From assembly GCA_017406405.1 (NCBI GenBank), contig JAFQYO010000015.1:1-49040 (forward strand): a stretch of 49,040 bases of DNA. Direction: 5' to 3'. The notes below the pieces were generated by a model that made no database searches, was not told the origin of the DNA, and saw only the letters and a program-made list of their open reading frames with translations. Made by a program: the position numbers and the translations under genes. Position 1 is the stretch's first letter. The number at the start of each line of letters is the position of its first letter. Shown one piece after another: positions 1 to 7,185 of this stretch. The stretch is from Candidatus Saccharimonadota bacterium. GTDB lineage: Bacteria > Patescibacteriota > Saccharimonadia > Saccharimonadales > Saccharimonadaceae.

Positions 1-597
1 GCCACGCACACCTGGATAGAGATAAATAAAGCCAGCATCGACATAGGAGCTTATAGTTTTATAACTATATGATGACGGGGCGGATTGAGCTGAGTAGCCT
101 GGGGTATTAACTGGAATAACGATTGGCGCAGTCTCTGCTGTGTAGTCGCCTTTCTTGCCAGTTTTATTAACCTCGCAGGAGTACAAATTATCATCGGCTT
201 CTTTGCAGCTCATGTATTCTTCAGGGATATAAATGCCGAGGGTTTCGTTGCTGGACTCTGCATTTGCAAGGTAAGAAACCCCGATTTGATAATAAACGCC
301 GTTTGAACTGTCATAGGACCAGTTACTTGAATCTAGTGTTAATTTCTCGTTGTCTTGGTTATAGTTTTCTAGAAGTTTTAGTCTTTCTTCGTCAGAAAAT
401 ACCGAAACGACATTATCGCTTGATGGATTCGTCTTTGTTAGATTTATAATTAAAAATGTCGCCACGACAATAAATAAAACTGCGGCGACAGGAATGACGA
501 TTTTTAGAATATTTTTACGGTTTTGTTTATGGTTATCTTGTTCAGCGGTGTCCGTAGACATTGCTGGAGACCCAACTCCCGGCGAATTTGAATCCAT
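1..597 (-). CDS. Membrane-anchored tannase/esterase-like hydrolase, cut by the window edge
   Basis: The reverse strand is open for 199 codons from an ATG at 595-597 to base 1, so the C-terminal part lies outside. AGGAG at 603-607 sits well placed before the ATG, and a TATAAT at 627-632 gives a leader of about 23 nt. The first 30 residues are hydrophilic and end in NRKN, followed by one membrane segment (about 32-53), so the rest should be outside the cell. The later part carries an IPEEY segment, a PIVIPVNTPGY stretch and a YLYPGVRG turn, which resembles the start of tannase/feruloyl-esterase type alpha/beta hydrolases. The catalytic serine would lie beyond the edge, so the family is a resemblance only. 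Another exported alpha/beta hydrolase is also possible. Confidence 0.6.
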   Translation of the reverse strand, partial: MDSNSPGVGSPAMSTDTAEQDNHKQNRKNILKIVIPVAAVLFIVVATFLIINLTKTNPSSDNVVSVFSDEERLKLLENYNQDNEKLTLDSSNWSYDSSNGVYYQIGVSYLANAESSNETLGIYIPEEYMSCKEADDNLYSCEVNKTGKKGDYTAETAPIVIPVNTPGYSAQSAPSSYSYKTISSYVDAGFIYLYPGVRG

Positions 598-640
598 TTT
601 TTCTCCTATTTATTAACACTAGTTTTATTATATCATATAA

Positions 641-658
641 ACCGCCCCGAAGGGCGGT
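641..658 (-). terminator. Hairpin downstream of the small secreted protein gene
   Basis: ACCGCCC and GGGCGGT form a 7-bp GC-rich stem closed by a tetraloop. On the minus strand it is followed by TTTATATG, only a weak U-tract. It lies just after the stop of the gene ending at 670 and before the promoter of the edge gene, so it can separate the two. Confidence 0.55.
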
Positions 659-669
659 CTTGCAGCAGA

Positions 670-1002
670 TTATTCTTCAGAAGGAGCTTCCGACGATAAA
701 TCTTTTGGGCGCTCGCCGTTTTCGAAATCTGGTAACTCTGATCTTTCGCCATCCTTTGGTTTGTGGCTTTCTAGCCATTCTTGCTTCTCTTCTTCGGTCA
801 TAGCGTCAAGTTTGGCTTTGATTTCGGCTTTCTTTTCTTCGCTTAGCTCCGGTCTTTCATGGAGTTCGCTAGATTCTGCCTGATCATTATTGCTACTTGT
901 GGCATTAGCCATTTGGTTTGATGTTATTGCGGCTCCGCCGATGGTTGCGCCAGCAATGAGGGCAGAAGCGACAATTAATTTTTTATGGTTCTTGTTCTTT
1001 AT
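670..1002 (-). CDS. Small secreted Glu/Lys-rich protein, probable ATA start
   Basis: The only in-frame ATG (910-912) would give 80 hydrophilic residues. Upstream, however, the same frame encodes an excellent signal peptide: a KNKNHKK basic start, then a hydrophobic run ending near SNQMANA. The only plausible initiation codon for it is ATA at 1000-1002, preceded at about 6 nt by AGGA; no ATG, GTG or TTG is available before the in-frame stops. The mature part is rich in Glu, Lys and Ser with a helical LSEEKKAEIKAKLDAMTEEE stretch and no cysteine. No family is recognised. The feature is drawn from the ATA. If that is wrong the gene starts at 912 and loses its export signal. Confidence 0.6.
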   Translation of the reverse strand: MKNKNHKKLIVASALIAGATIGGAAITSNQMANATSSNNDQAESSELHERPELSEEKKAEIKAKLDAMTEEEKQEWLESHKPKDGERSELPDFENGERPKDLSSEAPSEE

Positions 1003-1025
1003 AGTTCTTCCTTTCTTTATTATTT

Positions 1026-1560
1026 TTGTATCCCGATTTTATCAGTCAGAGCTTAAACAGAAATGAAATTTTGTCATTAATGGCGGGGAAAGGTTACGAT
1101 AAATTTAGTCAAATTTTTATTGCTCTCGCAAGTTATCTGCCAGTCTTTGTATTAGAATTATATGCTCTAGCAGAAGCTAAGCCGACTATTAATACATGGC
1201 CGGCTTTCTACTTCATTGACATTGTTTTAAGCCTTTAGAGTCTCGTTATTATATTTGTAGCATCGAAAGCCGTCACAAGCGTGCCTAATTGCGTCAACTA
1301 CAGCACGAGATATGCTTTTTTCTTCGCCGTTCTCTAAGCGCACTAAGTTTTTATCGTCAATAGTGATGACCTTTGGGTATCAAACAACGCGGCATCGAAA
1401 ACATCAAAGCTGAAAATGAACAGTCGCTCGCCGAAGACCATCCGCTCAAGAGATCCCTGACGGCTTTGGACGAAGTCGCTGATAAATGGTAGAGACCTAT
1501 CCGCAAAGATTGTGTTGTAATTTTTAAACTTCTTATGTTATAATAGGGTAAATAGGTCAT
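1026..1560. pseudogene. Degenerate stretch with gene fragments, no intact gene
   Basis: Three short coding-like pieces lie here in conflicting frames. A plus-strand frame ending at 1238 encodes a partly hydrophobic peptide of about 52 residues from the ATG at 1080. A minus-strand frame (about 1238-1385) encodes an acidic/basic peptide containing DDKNLVRLENGEEKS but has no start. A plus-strand frame ending at 1491 encodes a peptide ending LTALDEVADKW, with a stop shortly upstream. None has a ribosome binding site. This looks like debris of decayed genes. The source families are not recognised. Confidence 0.4.
1515..1544 (+). promoter_or_regulatory. Promoter of the sorting-signal peptide and hydrolase genes
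   Basis: TTGTAA (1515-1520) and TATAAT (1539-1544) are 18 bp apart. Transcription would begin about 25 nt before the ATG at 1578, which has AAAAGGG as its ribosome binding site. Confidence 0.6.
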
Positions 1561-1577
1561 ATAATAAAAGGGCTTTC

Positions 1578-1805
1578 ATGCTTCGGGCAAATGCTAAGAA
1601 AATTAAGCTGTTCATATGCGGGTTAGTGGGGGTTTTAATACTTTCGATGGCGCAACAACCAGCAGTATATGCGACGGATAACTATTTTACTGCAACGGGT
1701 GATGGTAATAGGGCCGAGACGACTGGCATGGCGACAGTGTTAGGTGGGGCAGTGGTTGCGATGATATTGTTCGCGATTAGAAGACTTTCGAAGAAGGGAG
1801 CCTAG
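1578..1805 (+). CDS. Tiny exported protein with a sorting-signal-like C-terminus
   Basis: This 75-residue protein is almost entirely targeting information. It has a signal peptide (about 1-32, ending VYA), some 18 mature residues, then AETTG, a hydrophobic segment of about 15 residues and a basic RRLSKKGA tail. That order (pentapeptide with TG, membrane segment, positive tail) is the layout of LPXTG-type sortase substrates, though ETTG departs from the consensus. The stop codon directly abuts the GTG start of the following hydrolase, so the two are co-transcribed and probably translationally coupled. No named family is recognised. A two-helix membrane peptide unrelated to sortase is the alternative. 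Confidence 0.7.
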   Translation: MLRANAKKIKLFICGLVGVLILSMAQQPAVYATDNYFTATGDGNRAETTGMATVLGGAVVAMILFAIRRLSKKGA

Positions 1806-3479
1806 GTGGCCGGAAATAGGATACTCAAAAGTTTTGCGACAGCGAGCGTAGGTTTAGTGATGGCTTTTGTTGCGGCTATGCCGGTACGTAATGCGGGAGC
1901 AACGGAGCCGGAGAAAATTACGGCTACATATCCATATTATGCTTTTGTTGAAGATGAGGAGAACCCGTGGGGTTCGGTCTATGATGCGCTAGATGCGACA
2001 GATACCATAGAATATAGCGATGAGTTTTTTAACGAATCATCGCCCGGGAATCATCCGGAACTTCGCGCAGTGTCGTATGCTTTGGCGTTGGCTGGGTATG
2101 AAAATCAGGCGGATGGATATCCTGCTGATACTTCGGTCGCAAATCCTAAGCTGACTGATTTTTTGAATCAGTTAGGGTTTTCTGATTATCAAAGTTGGGA
2201 CGAGCGGTCTGAAGAAGATGGACATTCTTTTGGTACGACTATCGGGCATAAGACTCTCAATACGGGTCAGGAGTTGATTGTCGTCGCGCCGCGTAATTAT
2301 AATTATATGACTGAGTGGCTCTCTAATTTCAACGTAGGGACGAGCGGAGACCATGCTGGTTTTTCCGAATCGGCAGGGTTGATGGTGGATAGGTTTAACG
2401 AATATCTTTCGAGCCATGATTTTTCTAATTATAAAGTTTGGGTGGTCGGATATTCTCGAGGCGGAGCGGTGGTTGATTTGTTTGCCAAAAACATTAACGC
2501 CAATATTAGCGATTATGGACTATCGCCAGAGGATTTTTATGTTTATACCTTCGGCGCGCCGAGGGCGAGCGTTACGGAAACGAAGTATTCTAATATACAC
2601 GACGTGAAGGACGGAAACGATTTGTTGCTCGGGTATGTTTTCCCGGAGTTATGGGGATTCTATAATACAGGAGTTTATGAAGAAATTCACCCGGCGGATT
2701 TAGAAATAACGACTGAGATGGTTGATATTTCTGATTTAGCGGACAGCTCTAGGGCGATGAATCTACTCTCCTCTAACGAGGGCATAGTAGAGAGAGTCGG
2801 TACGATGAACGGGCGAGATTTTATGGATGCGTGGATGGAGTTTGTCACAGATGCGGGATTGACCCGGGAATATTTTGATACGGAAGTGAAAGCGCCGCTT
2901 TCGGAGCTCATGAAGGTCTATCAGCTTCGGACTCTCGACACGCAGAGTGATTTGTTGAACTTCATTAAGAGTACCGATAATGGGGTGGCTGGAATGGTTG
3001 CGGGGAATGCGTTTATGGATTTGGCGACTGGCGGATATGGCGATAGTCTGGAAGAGGCTTTGGCGAACTTTCCACCATATATAGATTTAGTAAAAATCCT
3101 GAAAGGCTCGGCGACAGAAGCCGACGTTGATGAGTTTTCAGATTATCTAGTAAATTATATCGGTGAATACAGTGACTATGAAAATGCCTACGGTACGCCG
3201 ACGGTGACGGAAGCAGAGTTTATCGTCATTAAGGAAAACCTCCCTAAACTCGTGAAGGCCTTATCTCCGATTATTATAGCGGATGCTAAATATACTCAGG
3301 ATACTTTTGGGGAGAATTATTCACTATTTTATACCTATTCTCTAGTTTCTAATGCCGGGGAGCTGGTGACTGGCCATATTCCCGAAAGTATTATGCCGAT
3401 TCTGAAGAGTTTGATACCTGAGGATGAAATTATAATTCCAAAAGCGCCGAATACCGGCAGGTTTACTATTCTCCGATAG
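1806..3479 (+). CDS. Secreted lipase-like alpha/beta hydrolase (GYSRG)
   Basis: The GTG start is chosen because AAGGGAG precedes it and the previous gene's TAG ends at 1805. The protein has 557 residues: a signal peptide (about 1-32, ending GATE) and an extracellular body. The nucleophile elbow is VVGYSRGGA with Ser217. The surrounding pattern (a VWVVGYSRG strand, then YTFGAPRAS about 40 residues later) resembles lipase class 3 / DUF2974-type hydrolases. The last residues are KAPNTGRFTILR: a PNTG motif like that of the 11808-13829 surface protein, but the membrane segment and basic tail are missing, and the other downstream frames do not supply them. The substrate is unknown; ester or lipid hydrolysis outside the cell is inferred. 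Confidence 0.75.
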   Translation: MAGNRILKSFATASVGLVMAFVAAMPVRNAGATEPEKITATYPYYAFVEDEENPWGSVYDALDATDTIEYSDEFFNESSPGNHPELRAVSYALALAGYENQADGYPADTSVANPKLTDFLNQLGFSDYQSWDERSEEDGHSFGTTIGHKTLNTGQELIVVAPRNYNYMTEWLSNFNVGTSGDHAGFSESAGLMVDRFNEYLSSHDFSNYKVWVVGYSRGGAVVDLFAKNINANISDYGLSPEDFYVYTFGAPRASVTETKYSNIHDVKDGNDLLLGYVFPELWGFYNTGVYEEIHPADLEITTEMVDISDLADSSRAMNLLSSNEGIVERVGTMNGRDFMDAWMEFVTDAGLTREYFDTEVKAPLSELMKVYQLRTLDTQSDLLNFIKSTDNGVAGMVAGNAFMDLATGGYGDSLEEALANFPPYIDLVKILKGSATEADVDEFSDYLVNYIGEYSDYENAYGTPTVTEAEFIVIKENLPKLVKALSPIIIADAKYTQDTFGENYSLFYTYSLVSNAGELVTGHIPESIMPILKSLIPEDEIIIPKAPNTGRFTILR

Positions 3480-3563
3480 ATTCGTCCGATCGAGACCGTA
3501 CGATTGTTTAGTTTTTGATTTTTCGGTTTCCATGCGGGTTAATTCTTATGTTATAATGAGAAT

Positions 3564-4076
3564 ATGAAAAAGAAGATGAGTAATAAAAAGTGTTCCTTTA
3601 TCGAAATCCTTAAGGCGGGAGGGATGATTCTTGCGCCGTTAGTTGGCGGAGTTATCATTACGTTGTTTACGGTCGACGCGCAGGAGGCGTTTGGGAAGTT
3701 CCAGCAGCCACCACTTTCACCACCGGCTTGGTTGTTCCCTGTTGCTTGGACAATTTTATATATTTTGATGGGAGTTGCGTCATGGTTAATTTATCGCTCG
3801 GAGGCGAAAAAGCCGGCGGAAAAACGACTTAAAAAGAAAGAACTGATACTTTTTTATACACAACTCGGGTTTAATTTCCTTTGGACAATACTCTTTTTCA
3901 ACGCGGATTTGAAATATTTTGCGTTTGGGTGGCTGATGATAATGTGGATGATGATTCTCGCGCTTATGATAATGACTTGGCGAAATGCGCGGACGGCAAC
4001 TTGGCTTTTAGTCCCATATATATTATGGTGTACGTTCGCGGCGTATCTAAATCTCGGAGTAGCAGTTTTAAACTAG
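3564..4076 (+). CDS. tspO: TspO/MBR family membrane protein
   Basis: This 170-residue protein with five predicted membrane helices matches the tryptophan-rich sensory protein family. It has the typical PPLSPPAWLFPVAWTILY segment near residue 50, LGFNFLWTILFFN in the third helix, and a Trp-rich C-terminal half ending in AAYLNLGVAVLN. Family members bind porphyrins and other hydrophobic ligands; the role here is not shown by the sequence. The ATG at 3564 follows TATAAT (3552-3557) by six bases with no Shine-Dalgarno, so the message is predicted to be leaderless. The PF06541 gene begins nine bases after its stop and is probably in the same unit. Confidence 0.9.
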   Translation: MKKKMSNKKCSFIEILKAGGMILAPLVGGVIITLFTVDAQEAFGKFQQPPLSPPAWLFPVAWTILYILMGVASWLIYRSEAKKPAEKRLKKKELILFYTQLGFNFLWTILFFNADLKYFAFGWLMIMWMMILALMIMTWRNARTATWLLVPYILWCTFAAYLNLGVAVLN

Positions 4077-4085
4077 GATAGATTT

Positions 4086-4787
4086 GTGGAATTCTTCTTA
4101 AAACTTGTCTTTATCTTTTATCTAGGAAGTACAGCTGGATGGGTGATTGAGCTGATTTTTCGGAGAATTGTGCATAAAAAATGGGTGAACCCGGGATTTT
4201 TGATTGGGCCATATTTACCGATTTATGGGTTTGGGTTGGTGCTATTGACGACTTTGTATCTCGGGTCGAAGGATATGTCGGCGAATCCGGTCATAATTAT
4301 TCTTTTGATGGGGGTGGCGATGACTTTAATTGAGCTTATCGGAGGAGAAATCGGGCTAAAAAACAATGTGAGGCTTTGGGACTATCGCGACAGATGGTTA
4401 AACTATAAGGGGCTAATCTGCCCGTTGTTTAGTGCGATTTGGACGGCGATCGGGGCGGTTTATTATTATTTTCTAGCGCCCTATGTGATGGACGCGCTGA
4501 CTTGGTTTAGCCATAATTTGATTTTTTCGTACGTTCTGGGGGTATTTTCGGGCTTGATCGTGATTGACTTTTTCCATTCTGGAAAATATTATGCAAAAAT
4601 CCGGAAATTTGCAAAAGAAAACAAGATTGTTGTTAAATATGAACGACTGAAGATGGATATTAGGGATTTTCAGAAGCGAACACGAGAGAAATATTCGTTC
4701 TTCCTTCCGTTTAAACAGACAAGGCCACTTGAGAAGTATTTGTCGGAATATCGAGAAAAGTCGGCAGAAAAACAGAAGAAAAAATAA
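4086..4787 (+). CDS. PF06541-type multi-pass membrane protein
   Basis: The GTG start at 4086 lies nine bases after tspO. The 233-residue product has about six membrane helices. Its N-terminal portion contains STAGWVIELIFRRIVHKKWVN followed by PGFLIGPYLPIYGFG, a pattern characteristic of the putative ABC-transporter type IV family (PF06541, CmpB). Despite that name, the biochemical function of the family is not established. The C-terminal 50 residues are basic and cytoplasmic (many Lys and Arg, ending KSAEKQKKK). Co-transcription with tspO suggests a shared membrane role, which is inference only. Confidence 0.75.
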   Translation: MEFFLKLVFIFYLGSTAGWVIELIFRRIVHKKWVNPGFLIGPYLPIYGFGLVLLTTLYLGSKDMSANPVIIILLMGVAMTLIELIGGEIGLKNNVRLWDYRDRWLNYKGLICPLFSAIWTAIGAVYYYFLAPYVMDALTWFSHNLIFSYVLGVFSGLIVIDFFHSGKYYAKIRKFAKENKIVVKYERLKMDIRDFQKRTREKYSFFLPFKQTRPLEKYLSEYREKSAEKQKKK

Positions 4788-4802
4788 GGGCCCGAAGGCC
4801 CA
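4788..4802 (-). terminator. Terminator between convergent genes
   Basis: GGGCC CGAA GGCCC forms a short GC-rich hairpin. On the minus strand it is followed by CTTATTTTTTC, a good U-tract, so it terminates the VanY-like gene. The plus-strand gene may use it weakly. Confidence 0.6.
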
Positions 4803-4822
4803 GGTGAGAGGGTTGCTGGAAA

Positions 4823-5563
4823 CTATCGGCTGTTGACGTATTCTTCGAGCGTTAAGTCGTTGTCCATTATTTCATGAGCGGTGGCTGAAGAACCGACGAA
4901 TCGAATCTCGTAAGGCTCGGAAGGAATTCCCGTAATCGCTTCTTTGTTCGGAGGATAACGGTCGATGAAGCCATAATCCGCTAAGGTTTCGTGGAGAAGT
5001 CGGAAATAGGGGATTGTGGCTTGGCGTTCGGCGGTTTCTGTATGCCAAACTTCTTCGCCGGTTTCATCAGGATAAAGAATAACGACGTTCAGAAGCAAGC
5101 CGGTGTGATGCTCCGTGTAGCCGGGCTCGAGAACTTTGTTTGTTTCGGCCCAACCTTCGAGATTGCCGTAATAATCGTAAACTTCCTGCTGGTCATCGTA
5201 AGTTCGATATCCGCTGAACAGCCAGACGTCCATTCCCTCGTCTTTTAGAGCGATTTGGAGCTCGGAAAAGGCGAGGCTCGCGGCGCGTTCGAGATGTTCG
5301 GTCTCGCCATAGATGTTTGCGAGAGGAACCAAATCTGCCTGAAGAAGCTGGTCGTAATACCCGCCAAATTCGTAAGGGTGGGCATAGTTGACGACGGTCA
5401 GATAATCCCGCGCGGGATTCAGCTCGCCTACAAATTCGTCCGCAGACGTGGGGGCCGGCGGAACCAACTCAGCGGAGGCGGAGAGGCTGAATAGAAGCGA
5501 CAAGGCGAAAACAACAGCAACAATTTTTCCAAAAGTTACTATACTAAAACTTTTGAGTTTCAT
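4823..5563 (-). CDS. Secreted VanY-like (M15B) protein with altered zinc site
   Basis: This 246-residue protein has a signal peptide (1-31, ending SASA). The rest follows the D,D-carboxypeptidase VanY/M15B fold: FSGYRTYDDQQEVY (about 116-129), PGYTEHHTGLLLNVV (147-161) and an EAITG...EPYEIRFVG end (208-224). In the active family the zinc ligands are the His and Asp of SxHxxGxAxD and the His of EPWH. Here His152 is kept, the Asp position is Asn159 and the last His position is Glu219; Glu216 (the catalytic base position) remains. This is either a peptidoglycan-stem-binding pseudoenzyme or an enzyme with an unusual metal site. A -10 box lies at 5605-5610 and AAAGGGGG precedes the ATG. Confidence 0.8.
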   Translation of the reverse strand: MKLKSFSIVTFGKIVAVVFALSLLFSLSASAELVPPAPTSADEFVGELNPARDYLTVVNYAHPYEFGGYYDQLLQADLVPLANIYGETEHLERAASLAFSELQIALKDEGMDVWLFSGYRTYDDQQEVYDYYGNLEGWAETNKVLEPGYTEHHTGLLLNVVILYPDETGEEVWHTETAERQATIPYFRLLHETLADYGFIDRYPPNKEAITGIPSEPYEIRFVGSSATAHEIMDNDLTLEEYVNSR

Positions 5564-5694
5564 AGAATGCCCCCTTTCTCAAAAAGGAAAATAGTATCTT
5601 TTATATTATAACATATTTTTAGTTTTTCTTAATTTTTCGGGGATTTCGCCCGCGCTCAAAATTTTTAACAGGGGTGAGAAAATAAAAAACCACA

Positions 5695-5729
5695 AAAATC
5701 CCCCGAATCTATGCGAAACGGGGGATTTT
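5695..5729 (-). terminator. Intrinsic terminator of the LPETG surface protein gene
   Basis: AAAATCCCCCG (5695-5705) pairs perfectly with CGGGGGATTTT (5719-5729). On the minus strand the stem runs into a T-rich sequence, 23 bases after the stop codon of the surface protein. The rest of the 5564-5751 gap holds only the VanY-like gene's promoter and leader. Confidence 0.8.
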
Positions 5730-5751
5730 CTACTTCGGAAGCGGTCAGGCT

Positions 5752-7032
5752 TTAGAAGCGTTTCTTGCGGCTAGCAAGGTAGGCACCAGCAGAGGTAGCC
5801 AAGGAACCAGCGCCAACGATAGTCGCAGCGATGGAACCAGCACCGGTTTCAGGAAGAACCGTAGGGTTCGACGGAGTAACCGGGGTAGATGGGGTCACCG
5901 GAGTACTAGGCGTATCAGGGGTTTCAGGGCAGGACGGGTGAACAAGCACGTCGGCGTAATCTTGTTTCATCGTGTCATTTGCACCGATATAACCTTGAGC
6001 CCAGGAACGAAGCACGTTATCAGCGCCACAGCCGAGCTTTTTAGACTCAACAACTTTAGCGCGGAAGGTAACGGTTCCGGTTGCGCCAGCAGCGTAATCA
6101 CCGATGTTGATACCTTTACCTTTGACGGTGAGGTTATCGCTTTCGATTTTTACACCATTTTTGTTACCACCATTATAAAGCATGGTAGAACCAGCAATAT
6201 ATTCTAAATCAGTACCGAGAAGTTCAAGGATTTGAACGTCTTTTTCGGTCGTGTTAGAAGTGTTTTTGTAGGTGATTTTGTATTCGACGGTGTCGCCAAC
6301 TTTGGCGTAAACTTGGTCGAACCAACCTTTTTCACCACCAATGACACGAACTTTCTTCTCGACGGAGAAATCGTAGTCATAAACGGCTTTAACCTTGAAG
6401 GAGACGATTGCGGTGTAACCGAAACAGCCAGGGATTTCTCCATTAAGGGAGTCGTAACCGAGGGTAACGCCGGTGTAAACTAAATCGTCAGAAAGGGTAG
6501 TACCGTTAACTTTACCGTTGGACTCAATTCTAGCAGAGCCAGGGATATAGTTGAGGTGGAAATTTGAAGAACCTTTAAGGGTAACTTCATCCCAAACTTT
6601 GTTTGGAGTTGCGTTTGAGCTGGTAACAGTACCAGAGATTTTAAGCGCAGAAGCGGATTCTTGAGGAATCACGAAATTGGCTTTAACATCTTTAGCAACT
6701 TTTTCTTCACCGTAAGGGTTGTTGTTGTGGACATACATACGAATAACGTAAGTTTTGCCGTCTTCGACGGTCATTTCGTTTGGATTCCACAAGTTGTTAG
6801 TACCATCTTCGCGAGCTTGAACGAAGTAAAGCTCGTTTCCGATATTAGGGTTGTCAGAGATGGAGTTAAGGACAATTTTGTTGTCGATAGCGCCACCGTT
6901 GATTTGGTCTATTGTATAAGTGCTGCGACCACCAGCAGAGTCACCCCAAGCGAAAACGCTAGGAGCAATGAGGGTCGTTCCGGCGATAGCGGCAAAAGCA
7001 GCTAAACCGAGAACGGATTTAATATTTTTCAT
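5752..7032 (-). CDS. LPETG-anchored surface protein with DUF11-like domain
   Basis: This 426-residue protein starts with a signal peptide (1-28, ending VFA) and ends with a complete sorting signal: LPETG (393-397), a hydrophobic segment, and SRKKRF. A Thr/Pro linker (PSTPVTPSTPVTPSNP) precedes it. The middle part (about 215-370) resembles a DUF11-type bacterial surface beta domain, with VEYKITYKNTSNTTEKDV and GTVTFRAKVVES, and two cysteines at its C-terminal end. The upstream part is another beta-rich domain. A sortase would link it to the cell surface; none is seen in the window. AAGGAG precedes the ATG. The role is probably structural or adhesive. Confidence 0.85.
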   Translation of the reverse strand: MKNIKSVLGLAAFAAIAGTTLIAPSVFAWGDSAGGRSTYTIDQINGGAIDNKIVLNSISDNPNIGNELYFVQAREDGTNNLWNPNEMTVEDGKTYVIRMYVHNNNPYGEEKVAKDVKANFVIPQESASALKISGTVTSSNATPNKVWDEVTLKGSSNFHLNYIPGSARIESNGKVNGTTLSDDLVYTGVTLGYDSLNGEIPGCFGYTAIVSFKVKAVYDYDFSVEKKVRVIGGEKGWFDQVYAKVGDTVEYKITYKNTSNTTEKDVQILELLGTDLEYIAGSTMLYNGGNKNGVKIESDNLTVKGKGINIGDYAAGATGTVTFRAKVVESKKLGCGADNVLRSWAQGYIGANDTMKQDYADVLVHPSCPETPDTPSTPVTPSTPVTPSNPTVLPETGAGSIAATIVGAGSLATSAGAYLASRKKRF

Positions 7033-7151
7033 AATAACTCCTTAATTTGTTATTAAAATATCACTTTTTAGTTAAACTTGCTAGCCGAATTGTTAAAATT
7101 CATCGTCAAAACAGCCGAATCATCTCAAATACAAACATTTATTCTTGGAAA

Positions 7152-7176
7152 CCCCCGGCGAAAAATTCGCCGAGGG
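7152..7176 (-). terminator. Terminator of the proline-rich exported protein gene
   Basis: CCCCCGGCGAA (7152-7162) and TTCGCCGAGGG (7166-7176) form an 11-bp stem with one mismatch and a three-base loop. It lies just after the stop at 7186. The T-tract that follows on the minus strand (TTTCC) is short. Confidence 0.6.
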
Positions 7177-7185
7177 AAAAAGTAC

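Noticed and set aside
1357-1560. 67-codon minus-strand frame
   Set aside because: No ribosome binding site or family features; a coding-like fragment runs on the opposite strand.
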